DNA of 64,000 nt from Tsukamurella sp. 8F. GTDB lineage: Bacteria; Actinomycetota; Actinomycetes; Mycobacteriales; Mycobacteriaceae. How positions within the stretch are numbered: position 1 is the stretch's first letter; every line of letters begins with the position of its first letter. A model generated the notes under the pieces. That model saw only the letters and a list, made by a program, of their open reading frames with translations. It was not told where the DNA came from and made no database searches. Location of the stretch: the NCBI RefSeq assembly GCF_029167375.1, contig NZ_JARFTP010000001.1, positions 1-64,000 of the forward strand, given 5' to 3'. Positions 1 through 8,231 of the stretch are shown here, piece by piece. Both the position numbers and the translations under genes were made by a program.

Positions 1-135
1 TATCTGACATGAGGGCTCCCTCGACTCGCGCCGCGCGTCACGGCTGCCTGGCGTTGCGGCCCGCGCCAAGGCGGGTACCGCACCCATTCAAGCACTCTTC
101 CAGTGGCGTTGTGGAGATCGATTAGCGTTTGTTCC

Positions 136-753
136 GTGCATTCCGTATCCACAGGTGCCGTTCCGGTCGTCGTCGTGCCCGGGGCGCCGCTTCTCGTGCC
201 CGAGCTCGTGGGTGCGCCGGGGGACCCCGATGCCGACGACCTGCGCGCGGCGGCCGTCGCTGCGGCCCGTCGGCTCGGGGCCCGCGCCGCGCGGTGGCGG
301 GTCGTCACGACCGGCGAGGGAGGACCCGTCCCGTCGGTGCCCGACGGTGTGGGGACCCTCCGCGGGTTCGGCGCCGACGTCGACGTGACGCTCGCTCCCG
401 GAGAGCGGGGACCCGCGGACCCGACCTGGCCCGCGTGGGCGCTGGTCGCCGGGTGGCTGCGCGGCGTGGCCGCACCGCACGCGACGGTCACCGCGGGGCC
501 GCCCGAGCCCGGCGACGGACTGCTGTTCGTCCTCGACGGGCCGAACACGCTCACGGCGAAGGCGCCGGGCGGGCACCGGCCGGAGGACACCGGCGTGTTC
601 GCGCGGCAGGTCGATGCGGTCTGTTCCGGCGGCCCCGTCGCCGGTCTCACCCCGGCGTGGGCGGCTGCCGCGACCGCGTGCCGGGACCGTGACGTCGAGG
701 TTCTCTACCGAGGGGCGCCGTTCGGCGTCGGGTACCTGGTGGCTACGGCATGA
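136..753 (+). CDS. Conserved hypothetical protein (Rv2728c-type, extradiol-dioxygenase-like fold)
   Basis: About 205 residues, alanine/arginine-rich. It sits directly upstream of miaA and its stop overlaps the miaA start (ATGA, 750-753), so the two are translationally coupled. The same position in M. tuberculosis holds Rv2728c, a conserved alanine-rich protein. The N-terminal strand [16 protein letters not shown] resembles the opening of class III extradiol-ring-cleavage-dioxygenase-like proteins, but I see no convincing metal ligands, so no reaction is assigned. The start is uncertain: GTG 136 precedes the conserved strand, an upstream GTG at 103 is also in frame, and neither has a clear ribosome site. 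Bases 1-135 show no other gene. Confidence 0.6.
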   Translation: MHSVSTGAVPVVVVPGAPLLVPELVGAPGDPDADDLRAAAVAAARRLGARAARWRVVTTGEGGPVPSVPDGVGTLRGFGADVDVTLAPGERGPADPTWPAWALVAGWLRGVAAPHATVTAGPPEPGDGLLFVLDGPNTLTAKAPGGHRPEDTGVFARQVDAVCSGGPVAGLTPAWAAAATACRDRDVEVLYRGAPFGVGYLVATA

Positions 754-1667
754 CCGCTCCACGACCGGTGTTCGTGGTCGGGCCTACCGCGACTGGCAAG
801 TCCGACTTGGCGCTCGATCTCGCGGAGCGGCTCGACGGCGAGATCGTCAACGTCGATGCGATGCAGATGTATCGCGGAATGGACATCGGCACGGCCAAGC
901 TGCCGGTGGCCGAGCGTCGCGGCGTTCCACACCATCAGATCGACGTGCTCGACGTGACGGAGACCGCCACGGTCGCCGACTATCAGCGACGCGCCCGTGC
1001 GGATATCGAGCGACTGCGCACCGCGGGAAGTACAGCGATCGTCGTCGGTGGGTCGATGATGTACTACCAGTCCCTGCTCGACGACTGGCGTTTCCCGGCG
1101 ACGGATCCCGAAGTGAGGTCCCGGTTCGAGGCCCGGCTCGCCGAGGTGGGGCCCGGGGCCCTCCACGCCGAGCTCGCGGCGGTCGACCCCGCTGCCGCCG
1201 AGGGCATCCGGCCTACGGACGGCCGCAGGATCGTGCGCGCGCTGGAAGTCGTCACGATCACGGGTGAGCCGTTCGCTGCGTCCGCTCCCGTCATCGGCCG
1301 GCCTCGTTGGGGCTCGACAGTGATCGCGCTCGACCGTGACACCGCCGAACTCGACGAGCGCATCGCCCGGCGCACGGACCTCATGTTCACGAGCGGGCTG
1401 GTCGACGAGGTCGAGGCGCTCACCGAGCGCGGCCTGCGCCACGGCGTGACCGCGTCGCGCGCCATCGGGTACGCACAGGTTCTCGACTATCTCGACGGCG
1501 CGTGCACGCTGGACGAGGCGCGCGAGACGACGTTCGTCGGCACTCGACGCTATGTCCGTCGGCAGCGTTCCTGGTTCCGACGGGACCATCGCGTGGTCTG
1601 GCTCGACGCAGCCCGCCCGGACCTCCTCGCGGCGGCGTTGGAAGCGTATGGCGCGATAGCATCGTGA
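750..1667 (+). CDS. miaA: tRNA dimethylallyltransferase MiaA
   Basis: Transfers a dimethylallyl group to N6 of A37 in tRNAs that read codons starting with U, stabilising codon-anticodon pairing; cytosolic. The 305-residue length is normal for the family. The P-loop GPTATGKS is at residues 11-18. The family signature [15 protein letters not shown] (36-50) contains the catalytic-site aspartate. The C-terminal [14 protein letters not shown] stretch is the conserved tRNA-binding end. The ATG at 750 overlaps the preceding stop, and the TGA is shared with the GTG start of dapF (1664), giving a three-gene coupled run in the same order as mycobacteria. Confidence 0.97.
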   Translation: MTAPRPVFVVGPTATGKSDLALDLAERLDGEIVNVDAMQMYRGMDIGTAKLPVAERRGVPHHQIDVLDVTETATVADYQRRARADIERLRTAGSTAIVVGGSMMYYQSLLDDWRFPATDPEVRSRFEARLAEVGPGALHAELAAVDPAAAEGIRPTDGRRIVRALEVVTITGEPFAASAPVIGRPRWGSTVIALDRDTAELDERIARRTDLMFTSGLVDEVEALTERGLRHGVTASRAIGYAQVLDYLDGACTLDEARETTFVGTRRYVRRQRSWFRRDHRVVWLDAARPDLLAAALEAYGAIAS

Positions 1668-2590
1668 CCGTGGACAGCGCCGCAGCCTTCGACTTCGTCA
1701 AGGGACACGGGACCGAGAACGACTTCGTGATCCTCGCCGATTCCGGTGTAGACATCGACCTCACCCCCGCCCTGGTCTCGGCAATGTGCGACCGTCGCGC
1801 GGGGCTCGGCGCCGACGGTGTCCTGCGCGTCGCCCGAGCCGGGGACCTCGTCGACGCGGGGGTGCTCGACGGGCTACCCGGCGGCGTCGATCGCGGTGAC
1901 TGGTTCATGGACTACCGCAACGCCGACGGGTCGGTCGCCGAGATGTGCGGCAACGGTGTCCGCGTCTTCGCACACTTCGTGGTCGCGACCGGGCTCGTTC
2001 CCTACCGTCGGTTCACCGTCGGGTCTCGTGCCGGCGGACGGCCCGTCGTCGTGCACAGCGCGGGTCCCGAGGTGGCCGACGTCGAGGTCGACATGGGGCC
2101 GGTCCGGCTCTTCGGCGAGTCGACGACCACGATCGGGCGCCGGACCGTGGGCGGTGTGGAGCTCGCACCGGGTCGAGAATTCACCGGTGTCGCCGTGGAC
2201 GTCGGGAATCCGCACCTCGCGTGCGTCGTCGACGGGCTCGACGCCGCAGCGCTCGCTGAACTGGACGTCGCGGCACCGCCGGTGTTCGATCACGAGTTCT
2301 TCCCGCACGGTACGAACGTGGAGATCCTGACGCCCCTCGCCGCCGGTGCGGTGCACATGCGGGTCCACGAGCGCGGCTCGGGCGAGACTCGTTCGTGCGG
2401 GACCGGCACCGTCGCCGCCGCGGCGGCCGCGCTGTCCGCGGCCGGGATGTCCGAGGGTGTGGTCGAGGTATGCGTGCCGGGCGGCGAGGTCACCGTGACG
2501 GTCCGGTCCGACGGCAGCAGTTCGCTGCGTGGCCCCAGCCGGCTCGTCGCGTCCGGCACCGTGCGGGCCGGTGCACTCACAGCGAAGTAG
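1664..2590 (+). CDS. dapF: Diaminopimelate epimerase DapF
   Basis: Converts LL- to meso-diaminopimelate, the direct precursor of lysine and of the peptidoglycan crosslinking residue. With a GTG start at 1664, which overlaps the miaA stop as GTGA, the product is 308 residues, slightly longer than usual. The two catalytic cysteines of this cofactor-free racemase family are visible: Cys95 in [11 protein letters not shown] and Cys245 in [10 protein letters not shown]. The N-terminal [12 protein letters not shown] motif is the canonical opening. A GTG at 1670 is an alternative start. The reading frame remains open far upstream inside miaA, but that part is antisense-like and not family sequence. 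Confidence 0.96.
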   Translation: MTVDSAAAFDFVKGHGTENDFVILADSGVDIDLTPALVSAMCDRRAGLGADGVLRVARAGDLVDAGVLDGLPGGVDRGDWFMDYRNADGSVAEMCGNGVRVFAHFVVATGLVPYRRFTVGSRAGGRPVVVHSAGPEVADVEVDMGPVRLFGESTTTIGRRTVGGVELAPGREFTGVAVDVGNPHLACVVDGLDAAALAELDVAAPPVFDHEFFPHGTNVEILTPLAAGAVHMRVHERGSGETRSCGTGTVAAAAAALSAAGMSEGVVEVCVPGGEVTVTVRSDGSSSLRGPSRLVASGTVRAGALTAK

Positions 2591-2631
2591 CCTGCACCGT
2601 CGAATATCGAGGTGACCAGGCACCCCCGCGC

Positions 2632-2650
2632 GTGACACACTGGGTGTCAC
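2632..2650. promoter_or_regulatory. Inverted repeat abutting the hflX start codon
   Basis: Perfect 7-bp arms GTGACAC and GTGTCAC are separated by 5 bases. The repeat ends one base before the hflX ATG. It could be an operator or an RNA hairpin that masks initiation. No Shine-Dalgarno lies between it and the ATG. Confidence 0.5.
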
Positions 2651-2651
2651 G

Positions 2652-4079
2652 ATGACAGACGCAAGAACCTGGGAACCGGCGGACGACGAGTGGATTCCGG
2701 AACCGACCGTCGGTGAGTTGCAGCTCGAGGAACGCACCTCGCTGCGACGCGTCACCGGCCTCTCCACCGAACTCGACGACGTCACCGAGGTCGAGTACCG
2801 CAGGCTGCGCCTAGAGCAGGTGGTCCTGGTCGGCGTCTGGACGGAGGGCAGCGCCGCGCAGGCGGATTCCTCGCTGAGCGAGCTCGCCGCGCTTGCCGAG
2901 ACAGCCGGATCGGTGGTGCTCGACGGCGTCGTCCAGCGTCGCGATCGGCCGGATCCGTCGACATATATCGGCTCTGGGAAAGCGCACGAGCTGCGCGAGA
3001 TCGTCCTCGCGACCGGTGCCGACACGGTGATCTGCGACGGTGAGCTCACGCCCGCGCAGCTGAACGCGCTGGAGAAGGTCGTTCGGGTCAAGGTGATCGA
3101 CCGCACGGCCCTGATCCTCGACATCTTCGCGCAGCACGCCACTTCTCGGGAGGGCAAGGCGCAGGTGAGCCTGGCGCAGATGGAGTACATGCTGCCGAGA
3201 CTGCGCGGCTGGGGTGAGGCGCTCTCCCGTCAGGCCGGTGGCCGTGCCGGCAGTAACGGAGGCGTCGGCCTGCGCGGTCCGGGCGAGACGAAGATCGAGA
3301 CCGATAGGCGACGCATCCGCGAGCGGATGGCCAAGCTGCGCAGAGAGATCCGCGGCATGAAGCAGGCCCGTGAGACCAAGCGTGGGCAGCGGCGGCGCAC
3401 GGCGGTGCCGTCGGTCGCGATCGCCGGATACACCAATGCGGGGAAGTCGAGCCTACTCAACGCCCTGACCGACGCCGGGGTGCTCGTTCAGAACGCCCTG
3501 TTCGCGACCCTCGACCCGACGACTCGTGCCGGGCGGTTGGACGATGGTCGCGACGTGGTGTTCACAGACACCGTCGGATTCGTGCGGCACCTGCCGACGC
3601 AGCTCGTCGAGGCGTTCCGGTCGACGCTGGAGGAGGTCGTCGACGCGAACCTGCTGCTGCACGTGGTCGACGGCTCCGACCCGATACCCGAACAACAGAT
3701 CGCGGCGGTGCGCCAGGTCCTGCGCGAGGTGGCGGGTGAGCAGAATCATGCGCTTCCGCGGGAGCTGCTGGTGGTCAACAAGATCGACGCAGCGGACCCG
3801 CTCGTCCTCACCCAGCTCCGCCACTCGCTTCCCGACGCGGTGTTCGTGTCCGCGCACAGTGGTGAGGGACTCGACGAACTACGTGCCCGGATGACCGAGC
3901 TGATGACCGCCGATGACGTGGACGTCGTGTTGCGCCTACCGTATGCGCGCGGCGACCTCCTGGCGCGTCTGCACGCGGAGGGAACCGTCGTCGCGACCGA
4001 GCACGAGGCCGACGGCACCCGTGTCACCGCGCGCGTCCCGCGTCCGCTCGCCGGGATACTCGCGCAGTACGTCGCCTAG
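2652..4079 (+). CDS. hflX: GTPase HflX, ribosome-splitting/rescue factor
   Basis: HflX binds stalled 70S or 50S particles and splits ribosomes under heat or antibiotic stress. The 475-residue product has the N-terminal HflX domain (about 60-235, with the DRPDPSTYIGSGKA signature and the glycine-rich GGRAGSNGGVGLRGPGE segment). The G domain follows: G1 GYTNAGKSS from residue 259, G2 DPTTR, G3 DTVGF and G4 NKID. The start is the ATG just after the inverted repeat at 2632-2650. It follows dapF by 61 bases, the order found in mycobacteria (Rv2727c-Rv2725c). Confidence 0.96.
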   Translation: MTDARTWEPADDEWIPEPTVGELQLEERTSLRRVTGLSTELDDVTEVEYRRLRLEQVVLVGVWTEGSAAQADSSLSELAALAETAGSVVLDGVVQRRDRPDPSTYIGSGKAHELREIVLATGADTVICDGELTPAQLNALEKVVRVKVIDRTALILDIFAQHATSREGKAQVSLAQMEYMLPRLRGWGEALSRQAGGRAGSNGGVGLRGPGETKIETDRRRIRERMAKLRREIRGMKQARETKRGQRRRTAVPSVAIAGYTNAGKSSLLNALTDAGVLVQNALFATLDPTTRAGRLDDGRDVVFTDTVGFVRHLPTQLVEAFRSTLEEVVDANLLLHVVDGSDPIPEQQIAAVRQVLREVAGEQNHALPRELLVVNKIDAADPLVLTQLRHSLPDAVFVSAHSGEGLDELRARMTELMTADDVDVVLRLPYARGDLLARLHAEGTVVATEHEADGTRVTARVPRPLAGILAQYVA

Positions 4080-4090
4080 TCCGACCCTCG

Positions 4091-4936
4091 TCAGGGGCTC
4101 GGCTTCGAGGTGAGGCTTCCGGCACCGCGGCGCACGGCCTTGCGTACGCGCTCCGGCACGCGGTCGGTGAACGATACGGCCAAGGCGAGTGGCTCGGGAA
4201 CGGGCAGACCCTCGACGGGGCGCAGGCCGTCGACACCCGCGTCGATCTCCGGCAGCAGCGTCACGCCGAGACCGGACCGTGCGGCGGAGTACAGCCCGGC
4301 GAGGTCGGCCGCCTCGGCGGCGACGGTCGCTCCACGGTCCAGGCGGTCGGCGGCGCGGCGCGCGGGGGCACGCAGGACGCACGGCTCATCGAACAGGACT
4401 ATGGGGAGGGGACCGTCTGTGATGACGTGGTCCTTGGCGCCGTACCAGCTCAGGGGGAGTGGCCCGACGGCGTCCTCGTGCCCCGCGGGCGCGAGGAAGA
4501 CCGCGATGTCCGCGATCCCGGATCCGATGGCCCGGGCCACGTGCGCGCTGCGGTCCAGCCGGAACCGCGCGGTGTAGCCGCCCGGCAGCTCCGCCAGACG
4601 CTGTGACAGCGCAGGGATCATCTGGTCGGCGCCGTGCTCGGTGGTGGCGATGACGAGTTCCTTGGGCGCGGGCGCGGTGAGGGCGGCTACGGCGGCATCG
4701 TGCGCATCGAGGATCAGCTGTGCCTCGGCGAGGAGCCGCTGTCCATGCGGCGTGAAGCGGATTCCGCGTCCCGCCTTCTCGACGATCTGCGAACCGGTCT
4801 CCTGTTCGAGGCGGCGCAGGTGCGCGCTGACCGTCGACTGGGTGAGATGCAGAGCCGTCGCGGCACGGTGAACGCCCCCGCAGCGCGCGACGGCTACTGC
4901 GCTGCGCAGAGGGACGATGTCGAGTACGGTTCCCAC
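4091..4936 (-). CDS. LysR-family transcriptional regulator
   Basis: 281 residues with GTG start at 4936. The N-terminal winged helix-turn-helix (about residues 8-60) contains ATALHLTQSTVSAHLRRLEQ. The rest is the periplasmic-binding-like effector domain. The gene is divergent from an EamA-family exporter (5057), the usual arrangement in which a LysR protein controls the neighbouring transporter. The 120-bp gap holds a perfect 16-bp palindrome and a thrice-repeated 9-mer. The effector is unknown; amino-acid or metabolite export would fit EamA partners. It ends 11 bases after hflX, convergently. Confidence 0.9.
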   Translation of the reverse strand: MGTVLDIVPLRSAVAVARCGGVHRAATALHLTQSTVSAHLRRLEQETGSQIVEKAGRGIRFTPHGQRLLAEAQLILDAHDAAVAALTAPAPKELVIATTEHGADQMIPALSQRLAELPGGYTARFRLDRSAHVARAIGSGIADIAVFLAPAGHEDAVGPLPLSWYGAKDHVITDGPLPIVLFDEPCVLRAPARRAADRLDRGATVAAEAADLAGLYSAARSGLGVTLLPEIDAGVDGLRPVEGLPVPEPLALAVSFTDRVPERVRKAVRRGAGSLTSKPSP

Positions 4937-4974
4937 GCATCTCAGTATGCGCTCGCGAGGTCCCGATCGCCCTA

Positions 4975-5052
4975 CACGATCGATTGCAATTCACGATCGA
5001 TCGTGATCGGGAATCATCGTTGGACTGCAGAGTATTTCGCGATCACGATCGA
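4975..5052. promoter_or_regulatory. LysR/EamA intergenic operator candidate: 16-bp palindrome and three CACGATCGA repeats
   Basis: TCACGATCGATCGTGA at 4991-5006 is a perfect palindrome. The 9-mer CACGATCGA occurs at 4975-4983, 4992-5000 and 5044-5052, the last touching the exporter start region. This is a plausible multi-site LysR operator for the divergent promoters. Confidence 0.6.
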
Positions 5053-5056
5053 CGGC

Positions 5057-5974
5057 ATGAGAAATCGATCCGGTCTGACGGTCGCGGTGATCGTCCTGTG
5101 GGCGCTCGGCTACCCGCTCGGCGCGCTGGGGGTCTCGGCCATGAGCCCGATGCTGCTGCTGTTCCTGCGGTTCGGCCTCTCCGCGGTGGTGATGTGCGGT
5201 TTCGTGGCGGCGTCGGGCCGGAGGTTGCCGCGGGGCCGGGCTCTGGCGCATGCCGCGGTCGCCGGTCTACTCACTCAGGCATGCCAGTTCGTGGGACTGT
5301 ACCTGGGGTTGTACGCGGGTGTTCCTGCGTCGGTCGCAGCCCTGGTCATCGCAGTGAACCCGGCAGCGACGACGATCGCTGCCCGCATCGCCCTGGGCGA
5401 GGAGTTGACGCGCAGGCGCGTAGTCGCGGCGACGGTCGGTCTGGCCGCGGTGGTGGCGGCGTGCTGGTCGGCGGTACCCCACCTCGCCCACGTGGGCGCG
5501 GGTATAGGGTTCACGCTCCTGGGCCTCGTGGGGCTTGTGGCGGGCGGTCTCTACCAGCAACGGTTCTGCAAGGCAACCGATCCCGTGACGGGCAACGCGA
5601 TCGGACTCGTCGTGGCCACCCCCGTGACATGCGCCCTCACCGTGCTGCTGGGCGCGCATGTCTACAACGTGCCCCGCGCGCTCGTGGTGGTGACGGCCAT
5701 GGTGCTGCTCAGCTCGTTGGTGGCGACGACGCTGTACGTACGCCTGGTGGCAACGTCGGGCGCAGCCGGTGCCGCCGCCGTGTTCGCCGTGATCCCCGCC
5801 GTCACGGCACTGTTCGCGTTCTTCCTGCTGGGAGACCGCCCGACCGCGGGTACCTGGGTCGGGCTCGCGCTCGGTGCGATCTCCTGCCTCGTGGCAGCTG
5901 GCGGGCATCGCGGTGAGCGGCGCGCGGGAACGATGCGCTCTGCACGCTCTGCGAGCGTCAGATCCGACGCATGA
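5057..5974 (+). CDS. EamA/DMT-superfamily exporter
   Basis: 305 residues, hydrophobic throughout, fitting ten transmembrane segments in two EamA repeats (about 5-135 and 145-290). Members export amino acids, nucleosides or other metabolites; the substrate here is unknown. The ATG at 5057 begins [15 protein letters not shown], a normal start of the first membrane helix. The frame is open upstream to 4634, but that part is antisense to the LysR gene. Divergent from and probably controlled by the LysR protein. Its 3' end overlaps the 3' end of lexA by 17 bases (5958-5974) in convergent orientation. Confidence 0.9.
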   Translation: MRNRSGLTVAVIVLWALGYPLGALGVSAMSPMLLLFLRFGLSAVVMCGFVAASGRRLPRGRALAHAAVAGLLTQACQFVGLYLGLYAGVPASVAALVIAVNPAATTIAARIALGEELTRRRVVAATVGLAAVVAACWSAVPHLAHVGAGIGFTLLGLVGLVAGGLYQQRFCKATDPVTGNAIGLVVATPVTCALTVLLGAHVYNVPRALVVVTAMVLLSSLVATTLYVRLVATSGAAGAAAVFAVIPAVTALFAFFLLGDRPTAGTWVGLALGAISCLVAAGGHRGERRAGTMRSARSASVRSDA

Positions 5975-6668
5975 CGGTGACCACTTTGCCCAGAATCACC
6001 GCATCGTTACCGTGGATCGGGTCGAACGCAGGGTTGTGTGGCATGAGCCAGACGTCCCTGCCGGTGCGGCGGAAGGTCTTGACGGTGGCCTCTCCGTCCA
6101 ACATGGCGGCGACGATGTCGCCGTTGTCCGCCACCGACTGCTGGCGCACGACCACCCAGTCGCCATCGCAGATCGCGGCGTCCGTCATCGACTCACCGAC
6201 CACCTTGAGCAGGAACAGCGACCCCTCCCCGACGAGTTCACGAGGCAGCGGGAAGATCTCCTCGACGGCCTCCTCTGCGAGAATGGGACCGCCTGCGGCG
6301 ATGCGTCCTAGAACGGGTACGAACGCCGGCTCAGGCATCCGCTCCTCGTCCTCCATGACATGTTGGATGACCTTGGCGGTGCGCTCTTCGGCACCCTGCA
6401 CGTTGACGGCACGCGGACGGTTGGGGTCGCGTTGGAGGAAGCCCAGGCGTTCCAGTGTGCGCAGTTGGTGCGCGACCGACGACGTGGACGTGAGCCCCAC
6501 GGCGTCGCCGATCTCGCGGATGCTCGGGGGATAGCCGCGCTCGCGGACGGACTTCCGGATCACCGTGAGTACCTGTTTCTGCCGACGTGTCAGGTGGTCC
6601 TCGGAGACCTGTTCCTCACCGTGTTTGGGCGTCCGGTAGCGCTGCTTCGGTGTCTCGATCTCGCTCAT
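5958..6668 (-). CDS. lexA: SOS repressor LexA
   Basis: Represses DNA-damage genes until RecA filaments trigger self-cleavage. 236 residues: N-terminal winged helix (about 24-90, with [15 protein letters not shown]) and C-terminal S24 peptidase domain. The scissile bond is Ala125-Gly126 in GRIAAGGP. The Ser-Lys dyad is Ser160 (VVGESM) and Lys197 (ATVKTF). The ATG at 6668 was chosen because it opens the family sequence MSEIETPKQ; an upstream in-frame extension to 6713 has no homology. Autoregulated through the SOS box at 6734-6749. The position opposite a LysM gene and near nrdR matches M. tuberculosis Rv2720-Rv2718c. Confidence 0.98.
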   Translation of the reverse strand: MSEIETPKQRYRTPKHGEEQVSEDHLTRRQKQVLTVIRKSVRERGYPPSIREIGDAVGLTSTSSVAHQLRTLERLGFLQRDPNRPRAVNVQGAEERTAKVIQHVMEDEERMPEPAFVPVLGRIAAGGPILAEEAVEEIFPLPRELVGEGSLFLLKVVGESMTDAAICDGDWVVVRQQSVADNGDIVAAMLDGEATVKTFRRTGRDVWLMPHNPAFDPIHGNDAVILGKVVTVMRRI

Positions 6669-6733
6669 CTGGTCCCGTTCCTCCTCACACCCTTGTGCTG
6701 TTCGTCTCACCATAGCCGAACACTAGGGCAACG

Positions 6734-6749
6734 ACAAACATCTGTTCGA
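6734..6749 (-). promoter_or_regulatory. SOS box upstream of lexA
   Basis: On the minus strand this reads TCGAACAGATGTTTGT. It fits the mycobacterial LexA consensus TCGAAC-N4-GTTCGA closely and lies 66-81 bases before the lexA start. Confidence 0.85.
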
Positions 6750-6796
6750 GGAATTCGGCGGCGTGTCTTCCGCCTAGTCTCGACCTGTGGTAGACA

Positions 6797-6812
6797 TCGA
6801 ACAGAAGTTCTC
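6797..6812 (+). promoter_or_regulatory. SOS box upstream of the LysM gene
   Basis: TCGAACAGAAGTTCTC has a perfect TCGAAC-N4-GTTC core. A weaker half-match TCGAACACAGGAACGA follows immediately at 6813-6828. The pair lies 100-130 bases before the divergent LysM gene. Confidence 0.8.
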
Positions 6813-6928
6813 TCGAACACAGGAACGAATCGTGTGAGCGATCCGTGGCCGGTCTCCGAAACTTGTCGGTGGGTCGCGGTACAACGTTTCCGTAGCCGAG
6901 AGATGGCTGACCGGCAGGAGGCAGAGGA

Positions 6929-7591
6929 ATGACCACCACGATCGATCGAAACGGTATCGATGCAGACCAGAAGCGCGGCGACGCGCGCGTGCGGCAGGAT
7001 CCGCGGCGCGTTCCGGCACGCGCCCGCGCACTCTCTCCGCGTCTTCTGGAGGAGCGCGAGCGGCAGTCCCGAGTGGCAGCTGCGGGCGGGCACGGCCAGT
7101 CGCCCACGGGTGCGATAAGCGGCGGCCGTGCCGATGTTCGAACGGAGCCCGGCGGTCGATCCGGCGCTCAGATCGCCGGCTGGCGCGCGGAGCGATCGGG
7201 CCGTGTCGAACGCCTGGCGCGTGCCGCCGAGGCGCGCGGTCGCGCCGCACGACGAGCCTCACGCGAGGGTGCGTGTGTGCGCCGGCGCGTGCCGTCGGCT
7301 CGGCTGTGCGCCGCAGTGGGCGGCGCAGCGGTGCTGGTGTTCCTGGGGCTGGGGACGCTCGCGGGCTTCGGCGGCGCCGGGGCCGAGTCGGCCCCGGCGG
7401 CCGCGGCGCAGCAGGTGCACTCGGGCACCGGTCTCGTGACCGTGCGTGCCGGTCAGTCGCTCGCCGATGTGGCGGCGGAGGTCGCGCCCGGTCGCCCGAC
7501 TGCGCAGGTGGTGGCAGAGCTCGCGGAGATCAACGGGGTGGCAGACGGCTCGGCGCTCGCGGGTCGCACCCTCGTCACCCCGCGGTACTGA
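6929..7591 (+). CDS. SOS-linked LysM membrane protein (Rv2719c/ChiZ-like)
   Basis: 220 residues: an arginine-rich cytosolic N-terminus (1-120), one transmembrane helix (about 125-150, rich in A/V/L/G), then a LysM peptidoglycan-binding module (about 170-220, GLVTVRAGQSLADVAAEV ... LAGRTLVTP). In M. tuberculosis the gene opposite lexA, Rv2719c (ChiZ), is damage-induced and blocks cell division at the septum. The location, topology and upstream SOS box support the same role here. Good ribosome site (GGAGGCAGAGG) before the ATG. No separate hydrolase domain is visible, so enzymatic activity is not claimed. Confidence 0.85.
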   Translation: MTTTIDRNGIDADQKRGDARVRQDPRRVPARARALSPRLLEERERQSRVAAAGGHGQSPTGAISGGRADVRTEPGGRSGAQIAGWRAERSGRVERLARAAEARGRAARRASREGACVRRRVPSARLCAAVGGAAVLVFLGLGTLAGFGGAGAESAPAAAAQQVHSGTGLVTVRAGQSLADVAAEVAPGRPTAQVVAELAEINGVADGSALAGRTLVTPRY

Positions 7592-7738
7592 CGGCAGGCG
7601 GCCCAGACGATGGAGCGCGCGACAGTGGTCCCGCTGCCTGTCCGGGTATCCTCTAGTCCGGCAACCGGATCGCCCGGCGTCACCGTGGTGGTGCCCTACC
7701 GGCGTAGACCCGGTGCGGATCGTGAGGGTAGTGAACGC

Positions 7739-8197
7739 ATGCATTGTCCGTTTTGTAAGAACGAGGACACCCGTGTGGTGGACTCGCGCGTATTCGACGA
7801 CGGTCAGGCCATTCGTCGGCGGCGTGCATGCGCGGAATGCGGGCGTCGCTTCACCACAGTCGAGAGCGCCGTCCTCGCGGTGGTGAAGCGGAACGGCGTC
7901 ACAGAGCCGTTCAGTCGCGACAAGGTGATGCAAGGCGTCCGGCGAGCATGTCAGGGGAGAGCGGTCGCCGAGGGGGCGTTGCACAAGCTCGCCCAGCAGG
8001 TCGAGGATGCGGTTCGCTCCAGCGGTGCGGCCGAGATCCCTTCGCACGAAGTCGGTTTAGCTATCCTGGGGCCGCTGCGCGACCTGGATGAGGTGGCCTA
8101 CCTTCGGTTCGCCTCGGTCTATCAGGACTTCAGCTCCATCGAGGACTTCGAGAAGGCGATCCGAGACTTGCAGCGTGACCGGGAGGCGCGCGCCTGA
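7739..8197 (+). CDS. nrdR: Transcriptional repressor NrdR
   Basis: Zinc-finger/ATP-cone repressor of ribonucleotide reductase genes that senses ATP/dATP. 152 residues, the normal length. The zinc ribbon is formed by Cys3, Cys6, Cys31 and Cys34 (MHCPFC ... CAECG). The ATP-cone covers about residues 49-139. The ATG at 7739 begins the invariant MHCPFC motif; the longer open frame upstream is not conserved. Downstream of the LysM gene by 147 bases, as in mycobacteria. No nrd genes are in the window. Confidence 0.97.
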   Translation: MHCPFCKNEDTRVVDSRVFDDGQAIRRRRACAECGRRFTTVESAVLAVVKRNGVTEPFSRDKVMQGVRRACQGRAVAEGALHKLAQQVEDAVRSSGAAEIPSHEVGLAILGPLRDLDEVAYLRFASVYQDFSSIEDFEKAIRDLQRDREARA

Positions 8198-8231
8198 GTC
8201 GAGTAGCTCTGCGGCGTATGCCGGCGGGCGG

